DNA of 64,000 bases. Source: Oceanobacillus senegalensis. Lineage in GTDB: Bacteria; Bacillota; Bacilli; Bacillales; Amphibacillaceae. The stretch is from NCBI RefSeq assembly GCF_900176885.1, contig NZ_LT839648.1, positions 3,126,498 to 3,190,497 of the forward strand, written 5' to 3'. Below, one piece after another: positions 17,427-26,458 of the stretch (position 1 is the stretch's first letter; the number at the start of each line of letters is the position of its first letter). The position numbers and the translations under genes were made by a program. Below the pieces are notes generated by a model. The model worked only from the letters and a program-made list of their open reading frames with translations. It was not told the origin of the DNA and did not search any database.

Positions 17427-18098
17427 GTGATTATCATTAGTGCAATCATTGATATTTTTCCACAGCTCCTAAGAGGGCTTGGGGTAACGGTATCCGTACT
17501 ACTTGCTTCTGCTATTTTCGCTTATCTTATGGCATTTATTGCCGGATTGTGTCGTCTATCTCAAAACGTCATTATTCGCAAGTTTACAGGATTTTATGTC
17601 GAAGTTTTCCGTGGTACCTCTTTAATTGTACAATTATTCTGGCTATATTACGCCATTCCTATGCTATTTGGTATTCAGCTAGGTTCAAACTGGTGGACAG
17701 GTGTTATCGCAATCGGTCTAAACTATGGTGCCTATTTATCAGAAGTAGTTCGTGGTTCGATTCTTTCCGTAGCTAAAGGACAGACGGAGGCAGCAGTTGC
17801 TTTAAATATGTCACGTTTTCAGCGAATGAGACTTGTTATTTTCCCCCAAGCAGTCCGCATGATGCTTCCAGAGTTTGGAAACTATACCATTCAAATGTTA
17901 AAAGGAACATCCCTTGTATCTCTAATTGGTATGACAGATGTTCTTTACTATGGTGATATTATGAGAAGCACGAATTTATCTCAAGCACCTTTAATTTATC
18001 TATTAGTACTAGTCTTATACTTTATCATTGCATTACCATTAATTTGGTTAACTCGAAAAGGAGAAAGTATTTCTAAGAAAGGAGTGGCTAGCGGATGA
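17427..18098 (+). CDS. ehuC: Ectoine/hydroxyectoine ABC transporter permease EhuC
   Basis: Membrane subunit of the HisMQ type, about 220 residues, around five membrane spans; FRGTSLIVQLFWLYYAIP and the EAA loop AVALNMSRFQRMRLVIFPQAVRMMLP are visible. The start is uncertain: GTG at 17427 lies inside the ribosome site AAAGGAGTG, so initiation there is unlikely, and no ATG/GTG/TTG follows for about 100 bases; ATT at 17436 has ideal spacing (8 bases). The stop overlaps the ehuD ATG by four bases (ATGA). Confidence 0.87.
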   Translation: MIIISAIIDIFPQLLRGLGVTVSVLLASAIFAYLMAFIAGLCRLSQNVIIRKFTGFYVEVFRGTSLIVQLFWLYYAIPMLFGIQLGSNWWTGVIAIGLNYGAYLSEVVRGSILSVAKGQTEAAVALNMSRFQRMRLVIFPQAVRMMLPEFGNYTIQMLKGTSLVSLIGMTDVLYYGDIMRSTNLSQAPLIYLLVLVLYFIIALPLIWLTRKGESISKKGVASG

Positions 18099-18814
18099 GT
18101 TCTACATATTGGAGCTGGGAAACATTTTTCGAAGCCCTGCCAATCGTTTTACAGGGTCTTGGTATTACCGTTGGACTAACTATCTCATGTTATCTCTTTG
18201 CACTTATTTTCGGCTTTGTATGGACTTTCTTAAGAAGAGTACCTAATAAACTGTTCCATTTTATTGTTACTTGGACCATGGAATTTATCCGATCCACTCC
18301 ACCACTTGTCCAATTATTTTTCATTTATTATGCGTGGCCGATGATTCCAGGTATTGGGGTTACACTAAGTCCATTTACAAGTGCCGTATTAGGCCTAGGT
18401 GTACACTTTAGTACGTATATTGGTGAAATCTATCGTTCTGGTATCGAGGGAGTGGATAAGGGACAGTGGGAAGCATCTAAAGCATTAAACTTCTCAACCC
18501 TTGATAAATGGAGGAAAATTATTCTTCCACAAGCATTACCTCCTACCATCCCTATGCTAGGAAACTATTTTATTATCATGTTTAAGGAAGTACCGTTAGC
18601 ATCTACAATCGGAGTTGCTGGTATCCTATTGATGGCAAATACGTATGGTGCTCAGAATTGGGCATATTTAGAGCCATTAACCATTGTAGGTATTATTTTC
18701 TTAGTATTAAGCTATCCATCTGCAATCTTAATTAAAAAATTAGAAGTGAAAATGAATACACGCTTTGATAAAAAAGCGACATTAGAAAAAACGAAAAAAG
18801 GAGCGGTGATGTAA
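18095..18814 (+). CDS. ehuD: Ectoine/hydroxyectoine ABC transporter permease EhuD
   Basis: Second HisMQ-type permease, 239 residues; WTMEFIRSTPPLVQLFFIYYAWP and EASKALNFSTLDKWRKIILPQALPPTIPMLGN are the conserved regions. It overlaps ehuC by ATGA and ehuA by one base (TAATG), so all three are translationally coupled and probably form the EhuC/EhuD heterodimer. Confidence 0.88.
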   Translation: MSSTYWSWETFFEALPIVLQGLGITVGLTISCYLFALIFGFVWTFLRRVPNKLFHFIVTWTMEFIRSTPPLVQLFFIYYAWPMIPGIGVTLSPFTSAVLGLGVHFSTYIGEIYRSGIEGVDKGQWEASKALNFSTLDKWRKIILPQALPPTIPMLGNYFIIMFKEVPLASTIGVAGILLMANTYGAQNWAYLEPLTIVGIIFLVLSYPSAILIKKLEVKMNTRFDKKATLEKTKKGAVM

Positions 18815-19587
18815 TGTCAGAGCCAATTGTTAAATACCGTGATGTTCACAAATCCTTTGGAGATGTGAAGGTTCTAAAGGGCATCAACTTGGATATATAC
18901 CCAGCTGAGAAAATCGCTGTCATTGGCCCTAGTGGGTCAGGAAAAACGACGATTATTCGCATGCTTATGACACTAGAAGAGCCTACTTCCGGTGATATCA
19001 TTGTGGATGGTACCAACCTTTGGAAAATGGAAAAGAACGGAAAAATGCACAGGGCCAATGAAAAGCATCTACGAGAGGTTCGTGGGGATATCGGAATGGT
19101 TTTCCAGCATTTTAACCTTTTCCCACACATGACCATTTTAGATAATTGTATGTCAGCTCCGATCCACGTTAAAAAAGAAAGTAAGAATGAGGTTCGTAAG
19201 CGGGCAATAGAAATGCTAGAACGTGTTGGTCTTGGTGATAAATTAGATAACTACCCTAGCCAGCTCTCTGGTGGACAAAAACAGCGGGTTGCAATGGCCC
19301 GAGCATTAGTCATGCGTCCGAAAATTATGCTCTTTGACGAGGTCACCTCCGCACTAGACCCTGAATTAGTTGGTGAAGTATTAGAGGTTATTCGTGATAT
19401 AGCAAAAAACGACGATATGGCAATGGTCCTTGTTACACACGAAATGGACTTTGCTCTGGATATTGCAGATAAAGTATTATTTCTAGATGAAGGTGTTATT
19501 GCTGAACAAGGAACAGCAAGTGAGGTCATTGAGCACTCCGACAACGAGCGTCTCCAATCCTTCTTGCATCGTTTTAGAAAGGTATAA
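18814..19587 (+). CDS. ehuA: Ectoine/hydroxyectoine ABC transporter ATPase
   Basis: Cytoplasmic ATPase, 257 residues: Walker A GPSGSGKTT, Q-loop in GMVFQHFNLFPHMT, signature LSGGQKQR, Walker B IMLFDEVTSALD, switch His in LVTHEMDFA. The short insert LWKMEKNGKMHRANEKHLRE after Walker A is typical of EhuA. Last gene of the operon; the repeat hairpin at 19637-19735 and the terminator at 19786 follow. Confidence 0.9.
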   Translation: MSEPIVKYRDVHKSFGDVKVLKGINLDIYPAEKIAVIGPSGSGKTTIIRMLMTLEEPTSGDIIVDGTNLWKMEKNGKMHRANEKHLREVRGDIGMVFQHFNLFPHMTILDNCMSAPIHVKKESKNEVRKRAIEMLERVGLGDKLDNYPSQLSGGQKQRVAMARALVMRPKIMLFDEVTSALDPELVGEVLEVIRDIAKNDDMAMVLVTHEMDFALDIADKVLFLDEGVIAEQGTASEVIEHSDNERLQSFLHRFRKV

Positions 19588-19636
19588 AGACTTCGCAGTA
19601 ATCCAATAGACTCGCTAACGATGCAGAATAGATAGA

Positions 19637-19735
19637 ATGCGCAGTAACCTGTCGGAGATGTTTAATACCGCTACGGAAATACACTACGCTTTCCGTAGCG
19701 GTATTATCACACTATCTTGAGTTATTGCGCATTTT
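19637..19735. repeat. Mini-repeat with nested hairpin after ehuA
   Basis: Outer arms ATGCGCAGTAAC and GTTATTGCGCAT enclose a perfect 16-bp stem (19664-19679 with 19690-19705, arms beginning AATACCGCTACGG) and a loop TACACTACGC. The loop/stem sequence and the TAGAATGCGCAGTAA end match parts of the larger repeats (27087, 38941). It may also act as the ehuA terminator. Confidence 0.7.
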
Positions 19736-19785
19736 CCTTCAACTACGACAGTAAAAGCACAACCCAAAAAAAGAACCTGTATCTT

Positions 19786-19823
19786 AAAAAGGAGTACTCC
19801 AACGTATTGGAGTACCCCTTTTT
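19786..19823. terminator. Bidirectional terminator between ehuA and murB
   Basis: Arms AAAAAGGAGTACTCCAA and TTGGAGTACCCCTTTTT with loop CGTA, T-rich on both sides; it can serve ehuA (plus) and murB (minus). Confidence 0.85.
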
Positions 19824-20741
19824 TTATTTATCTTCACCAATAATCCGAACTTCCCTCTCAAGGGATACATCAAATTTTTCCTTCACGGTTTTCTGCACAA
19901 AGTGAATTAGATCAATATATTCACTTGCTGTTGCATTGTCTATATTCACGATAAACCCTGCATGTTTTTTAGAAACCTGCGCTCCTCCGATTTGCTTTCC
20001 TTGTAATTCACTGTCCTGAATGAGCTTTCCAGCAAAATATCCTGGTGGTCGTTTAAATACACTTCCACACGATGGATATTCTAATGGTTGCTTGGATTCG
20101 CGTTTAAAAGTTAAATCATGCATAACCTCTTTAATTTCTTCATATTTCCCATTTTTTAGAGAGAACTCTGCTTCTAATACGATATATCCTTTATCCGGAA
20201 TATTACTTTTGCGGTATGCCAAATCCAGTTCATCTGCTGCCAATGTCAGTAATTCCCCTTCTTTTGTAACGACAACCGCTGTGGTTAGAACATCCTTAAT
20301 TTCTCCACCGTAGGCTCCTGCATTCATATATAGTGCTCCACCAACTGAACCAGGGATTCCACAAGCAAATTCAAGTCCTGTAAGCCGTTCGTTCAATGCT
20401 TTCCCTGAAACATCAATAATTCGAGCACCACTTTGCGCAACAATTACATTCTCTTCAACTTTGATTTCATTTAATTTTTGCAGATTTAATACAATTCCTC
20501 GGATTCCACCATCTTTTACAATTAAATTGGAACCATTTCCTAGTAATGTAAAACGAACTTTCTCCTTGTTCGCCAATCTGACAATATCTTGTACTTGACG
20601 GTATGTTTCAGGTGTAACATAATAATCAGCATTGCCTCCAAGTTTTGTATACGTATGCTTTCTTATCTGTTCATTTACCAAAACATTCTCTGAAGTGACA
20701 ATTTGCGTTAATTTATCATAAAGTTGATGATTTCCTTCCAA
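19824..20741 (-). CDS. murB: UDP-N-acetylenolpyruvoylglucosamine reductase
   Basis: FAD-dependent step of peptidoglycan precursor synthesis, producing UDP-MurNAc. 305 residues, type II MurB as in Bacillus: FAD-site motifs YTKLGGNADYYV, LGNGSNLIV and GLEFACGIPGSVGGALYMNAGAYGG, then YPSCGSVFKRPPGYFAGKLI with the active-site Ser region, ending EREVRIIGEDK. The start is not certain; TTG at 20741 gives the family length and has AAAAGGA eleven bases upstream, whereas no better start exists nearby. Appears to be transcribed alone. Confidence 0.9.
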   Translation of the reverse strand: MEGNHQLYDKLTQIVTSENVLVNEQIRKHTYTKLGGNADYYVTPETYRQVQDIVRLANKEKVRFTLLGNGSNLIVKDGGIRGIVLNLQKLNEIKVEENVIVAQSGARIIDVSGKALNERLTGLEFACGIPGSVGGALYMNAGAYGGEIKDVLTTAVVVTKEGELLTLAADELDLAYRKSNIPDKGYIVLEAEFSLKNGKYEEIKEVMHDLTFKRESKQPLEYPSCGSVFKRPPGYFAGKLIQDSELQGKQIGGAQVSKKHAGFIVNIDNATASEYIDLIHFVQKTVKEKFDVSLEREVRIIGEDK

Positions 20742-20848
20742 TTTAAAATCATTCCTTTTATTCGAAATTAAAATAATAGTAGTCCATACGCCCACTATAT
20801 TCTGTTAATAAATAAAAAATACTTAACTATATGTTTATACTCAAATAA

Positions 20849-20879
20849 AAAACCACCAATTTCTATGGTGATTTTTTTC
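20849..20879 (-). terminator. Terminator after the DUF915 hydrolase
   Basis: On the minus strand AAAATCACC and GGTGGTTTTTT pair around ATAGAAATT, directly followed by Ts. Confidence 0.75.
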
Positions 20880-20897
20880 CTACTTTTATATTGTAAG

Positions 20898-21713
20898 TTA
20901 TAGGCCTTCATCTTGCCACAAAAATGAATGAATCATTTTGTCAACTTGTAAACTTTCATGTAATTCACTATGACCAAGTTTATCATTTTGAACTATAATT
21001 TCTGTTAATTGGCTTGGATGAACCATTTTTCGAATAGCTTTTACACTTTTAGGAATGGAGATTGGATCACCTGTACTTCCAATATTTAATACCTCAACTT
21101 CCCTCGGTATCCTCCCTTTATGGAGGAGCTGAAATGCTAAGGAATGCGGTTTTAAATCAGTTGCCGCCCTATCATGATTAATCTTAAAATACTTCTGACT
21201 ATATATCCCATCAAATGGACTTCCAATCGCTACAAAACGATGAACCTTAGGAAAGTCATTCGACTGGTATTCCATCATATATTTCATAGAAATGAGCCCA
21301 CCCATCGAATGCCCAACAAGATTTATGGTATCTATATCATATTTATCTTTTAGATGCCGTAACACAGTAGCTAGCCACTCCGTACTATCACTAAAGCTAG
21401 CCCTATTATTCCTTAAGATAATTTGAACAAACGTTTGATTGGATGCTTCCTTATTGACATAATGATCAGTTAGTCTACCTCTAGAAGATACATAATAAAT
21501 GAATCTCTTTTTCCCCCACCCATTATCTTCAAAACGCTCCAGCATACTTCCAAAAGAGTTCTTCGTCCCTTTATAACCATGAACAAATACGGTCGGCACT
21601 CCGAAATTATTTTCTGATTTTGCTTCATTAGGTACATGCACATAAATAAATATACAAGCAATACATGCTATTAATAATCCAACACTTACACCGTGCTTTA
21701 ATTTAATCTTCAA
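20898..21713 (-). CDS. Extracytoplasmic alpha/beta hydrolase (DUF915)
   Basis: 271 residues. An N-terminal membrane anchor (about 9-27) is followed by an exported hydrolase domain: VFVHGYKGTKNSFGSM (oxyanion strand), the nucleophile elbow GHSMGG, an Asp in GDPIS and a late His in KLGHSELHES as triad candidates. Lipase/esterase-like; substrate unknown. The start is a TTG at 21713 behind GAGAGGGAAGG. The DUF454 gene is 16 bp upstream, probably cotranscribed. An ACAAACGTTTGAT motif lies inside the gene at 21427-21439. Confidence 0.82.
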   Translation of the reverse strand: MKIKLKHGVSVGLLIACIACIFIYVHVPNEAKSENNFGVPTVFVHGYKGTKNSFGSMLERFEDNGWGKKRFIYYVSSRGRLTDHYVNKEASNQTFVQIILRNNRASFSDSTEWLATVLRHLKDKYDIDTINLVGHSMGGLISMKYMMEYQSNDFPKVHRFVAIGSPFDGIYSQKYFKINHDRAATDLKPHSLAFQLLHKGRIPREVEVLNIGSTGDPISIPKSVKAIRKMVHPSQLTEIIVQNDKLGHSELHESLQVDKMIHSFLWQDEGL

Positions 21714-21729
21714 GTACCTTCCCTCTCTA

Positions 21730-22113
21730 TTACATCACCTTCGTATGCAATGTTTTTTGTTTTAGTATAAACCAAGTAAAGTAAGAGGCTGTTAAAAATA
21801 GTAGTATTTTAACAAAGATAATTGGTACAACAAAAATAATGGTATATAGCATAGAAATCCAAAGTAGGGTAACACCTATAACCTTTGCTTTTAGAGGGAT
21901 TCCTTTTCCTTCTCTATAATTTAATATATATGGACCGAAGTGCTTATTAGTAATTAACCAGTGATATAGTCGATCAGAGCTACGAATATAACAAGCTGCA
22001 GCTAAAATAAGTAAGGGGGTCGTTGGGATTAGTGGAAGGACAATTCCTATAATACCTAGACCTAATGAAAGGGACCCGACTATTATTAGAAATACCCTTT
22101 TTATTGATTTCAC
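21730..22113 (-). CDS. DUF454 (YbaN family) membrane protein
   Basis: 127 residues, about three membrane segments. The family signature LPLIPTTPLLILAAACYIRSS and the HWLITNKHFGPYILNYREG segment are clear. Function unknown. I start it at the GTG at 22113, because the earlier in-frame GTG is part of the ribosome site AGAAGGTG. Confidence 0.82.
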   Translation of the reverse strand: MKSIKRVFLIIVGSLSLGLGIIGIVLPLIPTTPLLILAAACYIRSSDRLYHWLITNKHFGPYILNYREGKGIPLKAKVIGVTLLWISMLYTIIFVVPIIFVKILLFLTASYFTWFILKQKTLHTKVM

Positions 22114-22284
22114 GGAAAACACCTTCTGTTAAAAGTATTTATCTCTTTTAGTATAACACCGTGATTATCCCGAAAACCCTCCTAGTTGGAACATTTTTAT
22201 GAATTTTTCCCATTCCACTCTTTTTTATTAGGCTTTAGCAAGTCTGTTTTTAAAAGCTAACCCCTTATAACACAGTGATTATAA

Positions 22285-23088
22285 TTATGCACGCATTACT
22301 TTTTCAACAGGATGAAAAATAGCTTCACCTTTGTCGTAGGTTGCGATATATCTAAATCCAATTGATTTTAGAAGTTCTAATGCATCAGCAAATTTATATG
22401 CAAGTGTTGTTTCTACATGAGAATCAGAACCAATTGTAATAATTTCTCCACCACATTCCTTATATAGGGTTAAAATATCAGCACTAGGCATACCACCTTC
22501 TAACCCATATCTGTATCCTGAAGTGTTTAGTTCAATTCCTTTCCCAGCTGGAATGATTTCCTTGAAAATTTCTTTAATAATTTCATGAAAGTTATTTTTA
22601 CTTTTATCCTTCGTATAGCGTTTAACTAAATCAATATGACCTAAGATACTAAAGTCTTTATAATGCTTTACACAATCATATAGTTCCTCATAGTAAATAC
22701 GATATGCTTCATCTACAGACTTTCCTTCAAAAAAGTTTCCAGAATGCAAATCCTTCTTTTCTGTAGAATGCATAGAGCAAATAACAAAATCAAAAGACTC
22801 TTCTTTCATTAACTGATTATATCGAGGCAAGAGATAAGGCTGCACACCAATTTCTACTCCTTTTTTTATGCTTATCTGTCCCTCATATTCCTTTTGCATC
22901 GCTTTTACTTTCTTGTCATATTGTTTTAAATCAAATTCAAAAACCCAATCCTTATCAGGGTATTCATAATCAATATGCTCTGTAAAGCAAATTTCTTCTA
23001 AACCCATTTCAATAGCTTTCTCTATTGTTTTTTCCATTGTTGTATCACAGTCTGCTGAGAAATCACTATGGATATGATAATCAAACAT
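22285..23088 (-). CDS. hisJ: Histidinol-phosphatase, PHP family
   Basis: Dephosphorylates histidinol phosphate, the step not covered by the his operon opposite. 267 residues: metal-binding DYHIHSDFSAD, ICFTEHIDYE, GVEIGVQP, ICSMHSTEK, LGHIDLVKR and GSDSHV are all PHP-domain ligands in order. ATG at 23088 with AGGGGGAG upstream. It is divergent from hisZ, sharing a 214-bp control region; with it the histidine pathway is complete in the window. Confidence 0.9.
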   Translation of the reverse strand: MFDYHIHSDFSADCDTTMEKTIEKAIEMGLEEICFTEHIDYEYPDKDWVFEFDLKQYDKKVKAMQKEYEGQISIKKGVEIGVQPYLLPRYNQLMKEESFDFVICSMHSTEKKDLHSGNFFEGKSVDEAYRIYYEELYDCVKHYKDFSILGHIDLVKRYTKDKSKNNFHEIIKEIFKEIIPAGKGIELNTSGYRYGLEGGMPSADILTLYKECGGEIITIGSDSHVETTLAYKFADALELLKSIGFRYIATYDKGEAIFHPVEKVMRA

Positions 23089-23134
23089 ATTTTTACTCCC
23101 CCTATGGTTGACTTTTATCTATACCTTATCTATA

Positions 23135-23191
23135 ATACTATATAACTTTAATTAGATAAAGTGATAAAGCGATAAAGTTTATATAAAGTAT
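23135..23191. promoter_or_regulatory. Candidate operator between hisJ and hisZ
   Basis: Arms ATACTATATAACTTTA (23135-23150) and TAAAGTTTATATAAAGTAT (23173-23191) form an imperfect inverted repeat; between and into the right arm lie three near-tandem copies of GATAAAG. Placed between the two divergent his transcripts, it could bind a common regulator. No regulator gene is linked. Confidence 0.4.
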
Positions 23192-23302
23192 TCCTTCTAT
23201 ACAAATTATAACAAAAATCAATAATTTCCTTATCTTTTATAGCAAAAAAAGATATAATCTTTAAAAAGGTATGCTAGAAAGCAATGGAAAAGGAGAAATT
23301 TC

Positions 23303-24538
23303 ATGCAGAGATATGTGATTGATATTAACAAAAATACAAACGTTGAAGATTTCCAAATAAGAGATGAGGTGATTTCAACACTTAAAAAACGGTTTATTAC
23401 CTATGGTTTTAAACAGGTTAGAACATCAACCTTCGAATCTTATGACATGTATTCTGACATTACCGGCACCGTGAATAAGGATGAAATGATAAAGGTCATT
23501 GATACATCAGGTAAGGTATTGGTTCTGAGACCAGATGTGACAATTCCTTTGCATCGAATGACATCATTAAATAAAACCACAGACAGCCAGCGACTTTTCT
23601 ACGTCTTAGATGTATTCCGTCAATCCCAAGAACAAGAAAATCATAAAGAGAGTACACAGGCTGGAGTGGAATGTTTTGGCCAAAACTCCACTTTAGTCGA
23701 TTCAGAAATCATCATGATGGCTATCCATACGTTCCAAGATCTTGGTTTTCAAAATTTCAAGCTAGAGATTGGTCATGCAGGCTTTTTCAAGGAGCTTGTT
23801 CAACAAACGAATCTAACAGAGGATGAACTAGAATCCTTGCAGTCTCTTATCCAATCTAAAAACCTAGTCGAAATCGAACCATTTTTATCTCAGCTAGAGA
23901 TAGATGAAGATGTTAAAACAGCATTACAATCGATTCCTATGATGTATGGTGACCCCCAACATGTCATTAACCAGGCAAAGGATATGATTCGCAACGAATC
24001 CATGCAACGTATTCTTCAAAATCTGATTGAAATCTATGAAGGACTTCAAGCTTATGGAGCAGAAAATTCAGTGGTCTTCAACTTAGGTTTAATCAACAAT
24101 ATGAACTATTATTCAGGGGTTATTTTTCAGGGTTTTGTAGATAGCATCGGAAAACCCGTATTAATGGGTGGTCGTTACGATAACCTAGGTCAACAACTCG
24201 AACAGTCCATTCCCGCTATCGGATTTGCCTTTGAGGTTGATTTATTAGTTCATGCCATGCAACAACAAGGAATGGCAATTAATTCACTTCCTACAATGGA
24301 TGTGATTATTCGTTATGTAAAAGAAAAACAAAAGGAAGCACTTCGTATAGCCTACCTTCTACGCGACAGTGGTTTTCATGTTTTAACACATCCATTGGAA
24401 TCAAGTGAGGAATATCAAGTTAATTCTTTATATACAATCGTTTTCGATACAAATCAAAATCGATTATCTAGTAAAAAGACAGAACAGATATTTACTGATC
24501 AAGAGGAAGTTTTTGCGATGTTACAGGAGGGGAACTAA
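23303..24538 (+). CDS. hisZ: ATP phosphoribosyltransferase regulatory subunit
   Basis: Catalytically inactive HisRS paralogue that partners the short HisG. 411 residues with HisRS-like elements: VLRPDVTIPLHRM (motif 2-like), ESTQAGVECFG, and NMNYYSGVIFQGFVD, GGRYDNLGQQL and IGFAFEVDLL at the end. ATG at 23303 after AAAGGAG. A TATAAT at about 23255-23265 upstream is a likely -10 with a weak -35. First gene of hisZGDBHAFI; hisG starts immediately after its stop. Confidence 0.92.
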   Translation: MQRYVIDINKNTNVEDFQIRDEVISTLKKRFITYGFKQVRTSTFESYDMYSDITGTVNKDEMIKVIDTSGKVLVLRPDVTIPLHRMTSLNKTTDSQRLFYVLDVFRQSQEQENHKESTQAGVECFGQNSTLVDSEIIMMAIHTFQDLGFQNFKLEIGHAGFFKELVQQTNLTEDELESLQSLIQSKNLVEIEPFLSQLEIDEDVKTALQSIPMMYGDPQHVINQAKDMIRNESMQRILQNLIEIYEGLQAYGAENSVVFNLGLINNMNYYSGVIFQGFVDSIGKPVLMGGRYDNLGQQLEQSIPAIGFAFEVDLLVHAMQQQGMAINSLPTMDVIIRYVKEKQKEALRIAYLLRDSGFHVLTHPLESSEEYQVNSLYTIVFDTNQNRLSSKKTEQIFTDQEEVFAMLQEGN

Positions 24539-25165
24539 TTGGAACAAATAACACTAGCCTTAGCTAAGGGTAGACCTGCTAAAAGCACAATCGATTTATT
24601 AGAGCAAACAGGAGAACACTTTGTTGATTTACATGAAGATAGTAGAAAACTTGTTTTTTATAATACAGAAAAAACGATTAAAGTTATTTTCGTCAAAGCT
24701 CTTGATGTTCCCACTTACGTCGAAAAAGGGGCTGCAGATATAGGTATCGTCGGTAAGGATAATATTATGGAGTCTCAAGCAGAGGTTTACGAACTGCTAG
24801 ATTTAAAAATCGGGAAATGTAAATTTTCTGTTGCGGGAAAGTCGAATCAACAAGTAAACAGAAGCCAAAAGCTTACCATTGCCACAAAATATCCAAATGT
24901 TGCAAAGAAACACTTTCAAAAGAAGGGGCAACCCATTGAAACCGTCAAGCTAAACGGTTCTGTAGAGCTAGCACCACTTATCGGCCTCTCCGATTACATT
25001 GTTGATATTGTAGAAACCGGTAGTACCTTAAAGGAAAACGGATTAGTTGTTTTAGAGGATATTGAAAAGATAAGTACTAGGTTAATCGTGAATAAGGCTA
25101 GCTTTGCAACAAAAGCAACCCATGTTCAAAAGTTTATCAATCAACTAAAATCAGCCATGGAGTGA
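24539..25165 (+). CDS. hisG: ATP phosphoribosyltransferase, short catalytic subunit
   Basis: Joins ATP and PRPP, the first committed step of histidine synthesis. 208 residues, the HisZ-dependent short form that lacks the C-terminal regulatory domain. LALAKGRPAKS at the start, ADIGIVGKDNI, and the PRPP-binding DYIVDIVETGSTLKENGL are diagnostic. TTG start right behind the hisZ stop codon, with AGGAGGGG six bases before. Confidence 0.94.
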   Translation: MEQITLALAKGRPAKSTIDLLEQTGEHFVDLHEDSRKLVFYNTEKTIKVIFVKALDVPTYVEKGAADIGIVGKDNIMESQAEVYELLDLKIGKCKFSVAGKSNQQVNRSQKLTIATKYPNVAKKHFQKKGQPIETVKLNGSVELAPLIGLSDYIVDIVETGSTLKENGLVVLEDIEKISTRLIVNKASFATKATHVQKFINQLKSAME

Positions 25166-25171
25166 TTTGAA

Positions 25172-26458
25172 ATGAGAATACTAACATTCGAGGAATTTCT
25201 TGAGAAAAATACCTCTCCCACTTCCAGCCAATTAAGCGAGGAACAACTAGATAGTACCGTGTTGGAAATTATTAAACAGGTTCGATTAGAAAAAGATGCG
25301 GCATTGTTTCGTTATACGAAGGAGTTCGACGGTATCGAATTAAATCAGTTTCTGGTATCTGAGGAAGAGATAGCTGAAGCAGAAATCAAAGTGGAGACAG
25401 AATTTATGGAGGCCATCCGTAAAGCCAAGAGTAATATCCGAGAATTCCACCAAGCTCAAAAGGAACAATCATGGATGATGGAAAAAGAAAATGGTGTACT
25501 CCTTGGACAAAAAGTAAGCCCTATTGAGAAGGTCGGTGTATATATTCCAGGTGGAAAAGCAGCATATCCATCCTCCATTTTAATGGATGTTATTCCTGCC
25601 CAAATTGCTGGGGTTGAAAAAATCGTGATTACTACTCCCCCACAATCAGATGGAAAAATAAGTCCTTATGTTTTAGCTACCGCGAGTGAACTAGGAATTG
25701 ATACCGTTTATAAAGTTGGCGGGGCTCAGGCAATTGCTGCATTAGCTTATGGCACAGAATCAATTGAAAAGGTAGATAAAATCGTTGGTCCAGGAAATGC
25801 ATTTGTCGCTCGTGCAAAGAAATGGGTGTTTGGTGATGTAGCAATTGATATGATTGCCGGACCTAGTGAAATTTGCGTTGTAGCAGACGAAACAGCACCA
25901 CCTCACTATGTTGCAGCAGACCTTTTATCACAGGCAGAGCATGATGAGTCAGCAAGCGCCATTTGTGTCACAACAAACCAAGATCTTGCTAATCAAATTA
26001 AAGCAGAGGTTGAAAATCAAACAATTCAATTAGAACGAAAAGCAATTGTGGAGGAATCCTTAAAACAAAATGGCAAAATTATTATTGCAAGGGATGAAGC
26101 AGAGGTATTTCAGATTGTAAACGAAATTGCACCAGAGCACCTGCAATTAATGATTGAAAACCCAATGGAGAAAATGCAACAAGTAAAACATGCTGGAGCA
26201 ATTTTCCTTGGCACTCATTCTCCAGAGCCACTAGGCGATTATTTTGCTGGACCTAATCATACGTTACCAACGAGCGGTACAGCACGATTTGCTTCACCAC
26301 TTGGCGTGTATGACTTCGTTAAGAAATCGAGCATTATTCGTTATTCAGAAAATGCATTATCACAGGCAACAGATCATATAGCAACCATTGCTAATGTCGA
26401 AGGGTTAACTGCCCATGCAAAATCTATAACAATAAGAAAGGAAAATGAAAATGCGTAA
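25172..26458 (+). CDS. hisD: Histidinol dehydrogenase
   Basis: Zinc enzyme oxidising histidinol to histidine in two NAD-dependent steps. 428 residues: GVYIPGGKAAYPSSILMDVIPA, KVGGAQAIAALAYGTES, KIVGPGNAFVARAKKW, DMIAGPSEICVVAD, AEHDESASA, and the catalytic EIAPEHLQLM and GPNHTLPTSGTARFASPLGVYDF are all present. Six bases after hisG; its 3' end overlaps the start of hisB by eight bases. Confidence 0.95.
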   Translation: MRILTFEEFLEKNTSPTSSQLSEEQLDSTVLEIIKQVRLEKDAALFRYTKEFDGIELNQFLVSEEEIAEAEIKVETEFMEAIRKAKSNIREFHQAQKEQSWMMEKENGVLLGQKVSPIEKVGVYIPGGKAAYPSSILMDVIPAQIAGVEKIVITTPPQSDGKISPYVLATASELGIDTVYKVGGAQAIAALAYGTESIEKVDKIVGPGNAFVARAKKWVFGDVAIDMIAGPSEICVVADETAPPHYVAADLLSQAEHDESASAICVTTNQDLANQIKAEVENQTIQLERKAIVEESLKQNGKIIIARDEAEVFQIVNEIAPEHLQLMIENPMEKMQQVKHAGAIFLGTHSPEPLGDYFAGPNHTLPTSGTARFASPLGVYDFVKKSSIIRYSENALSQATDHIATIANVEGLTAHAKSITIRKENENA

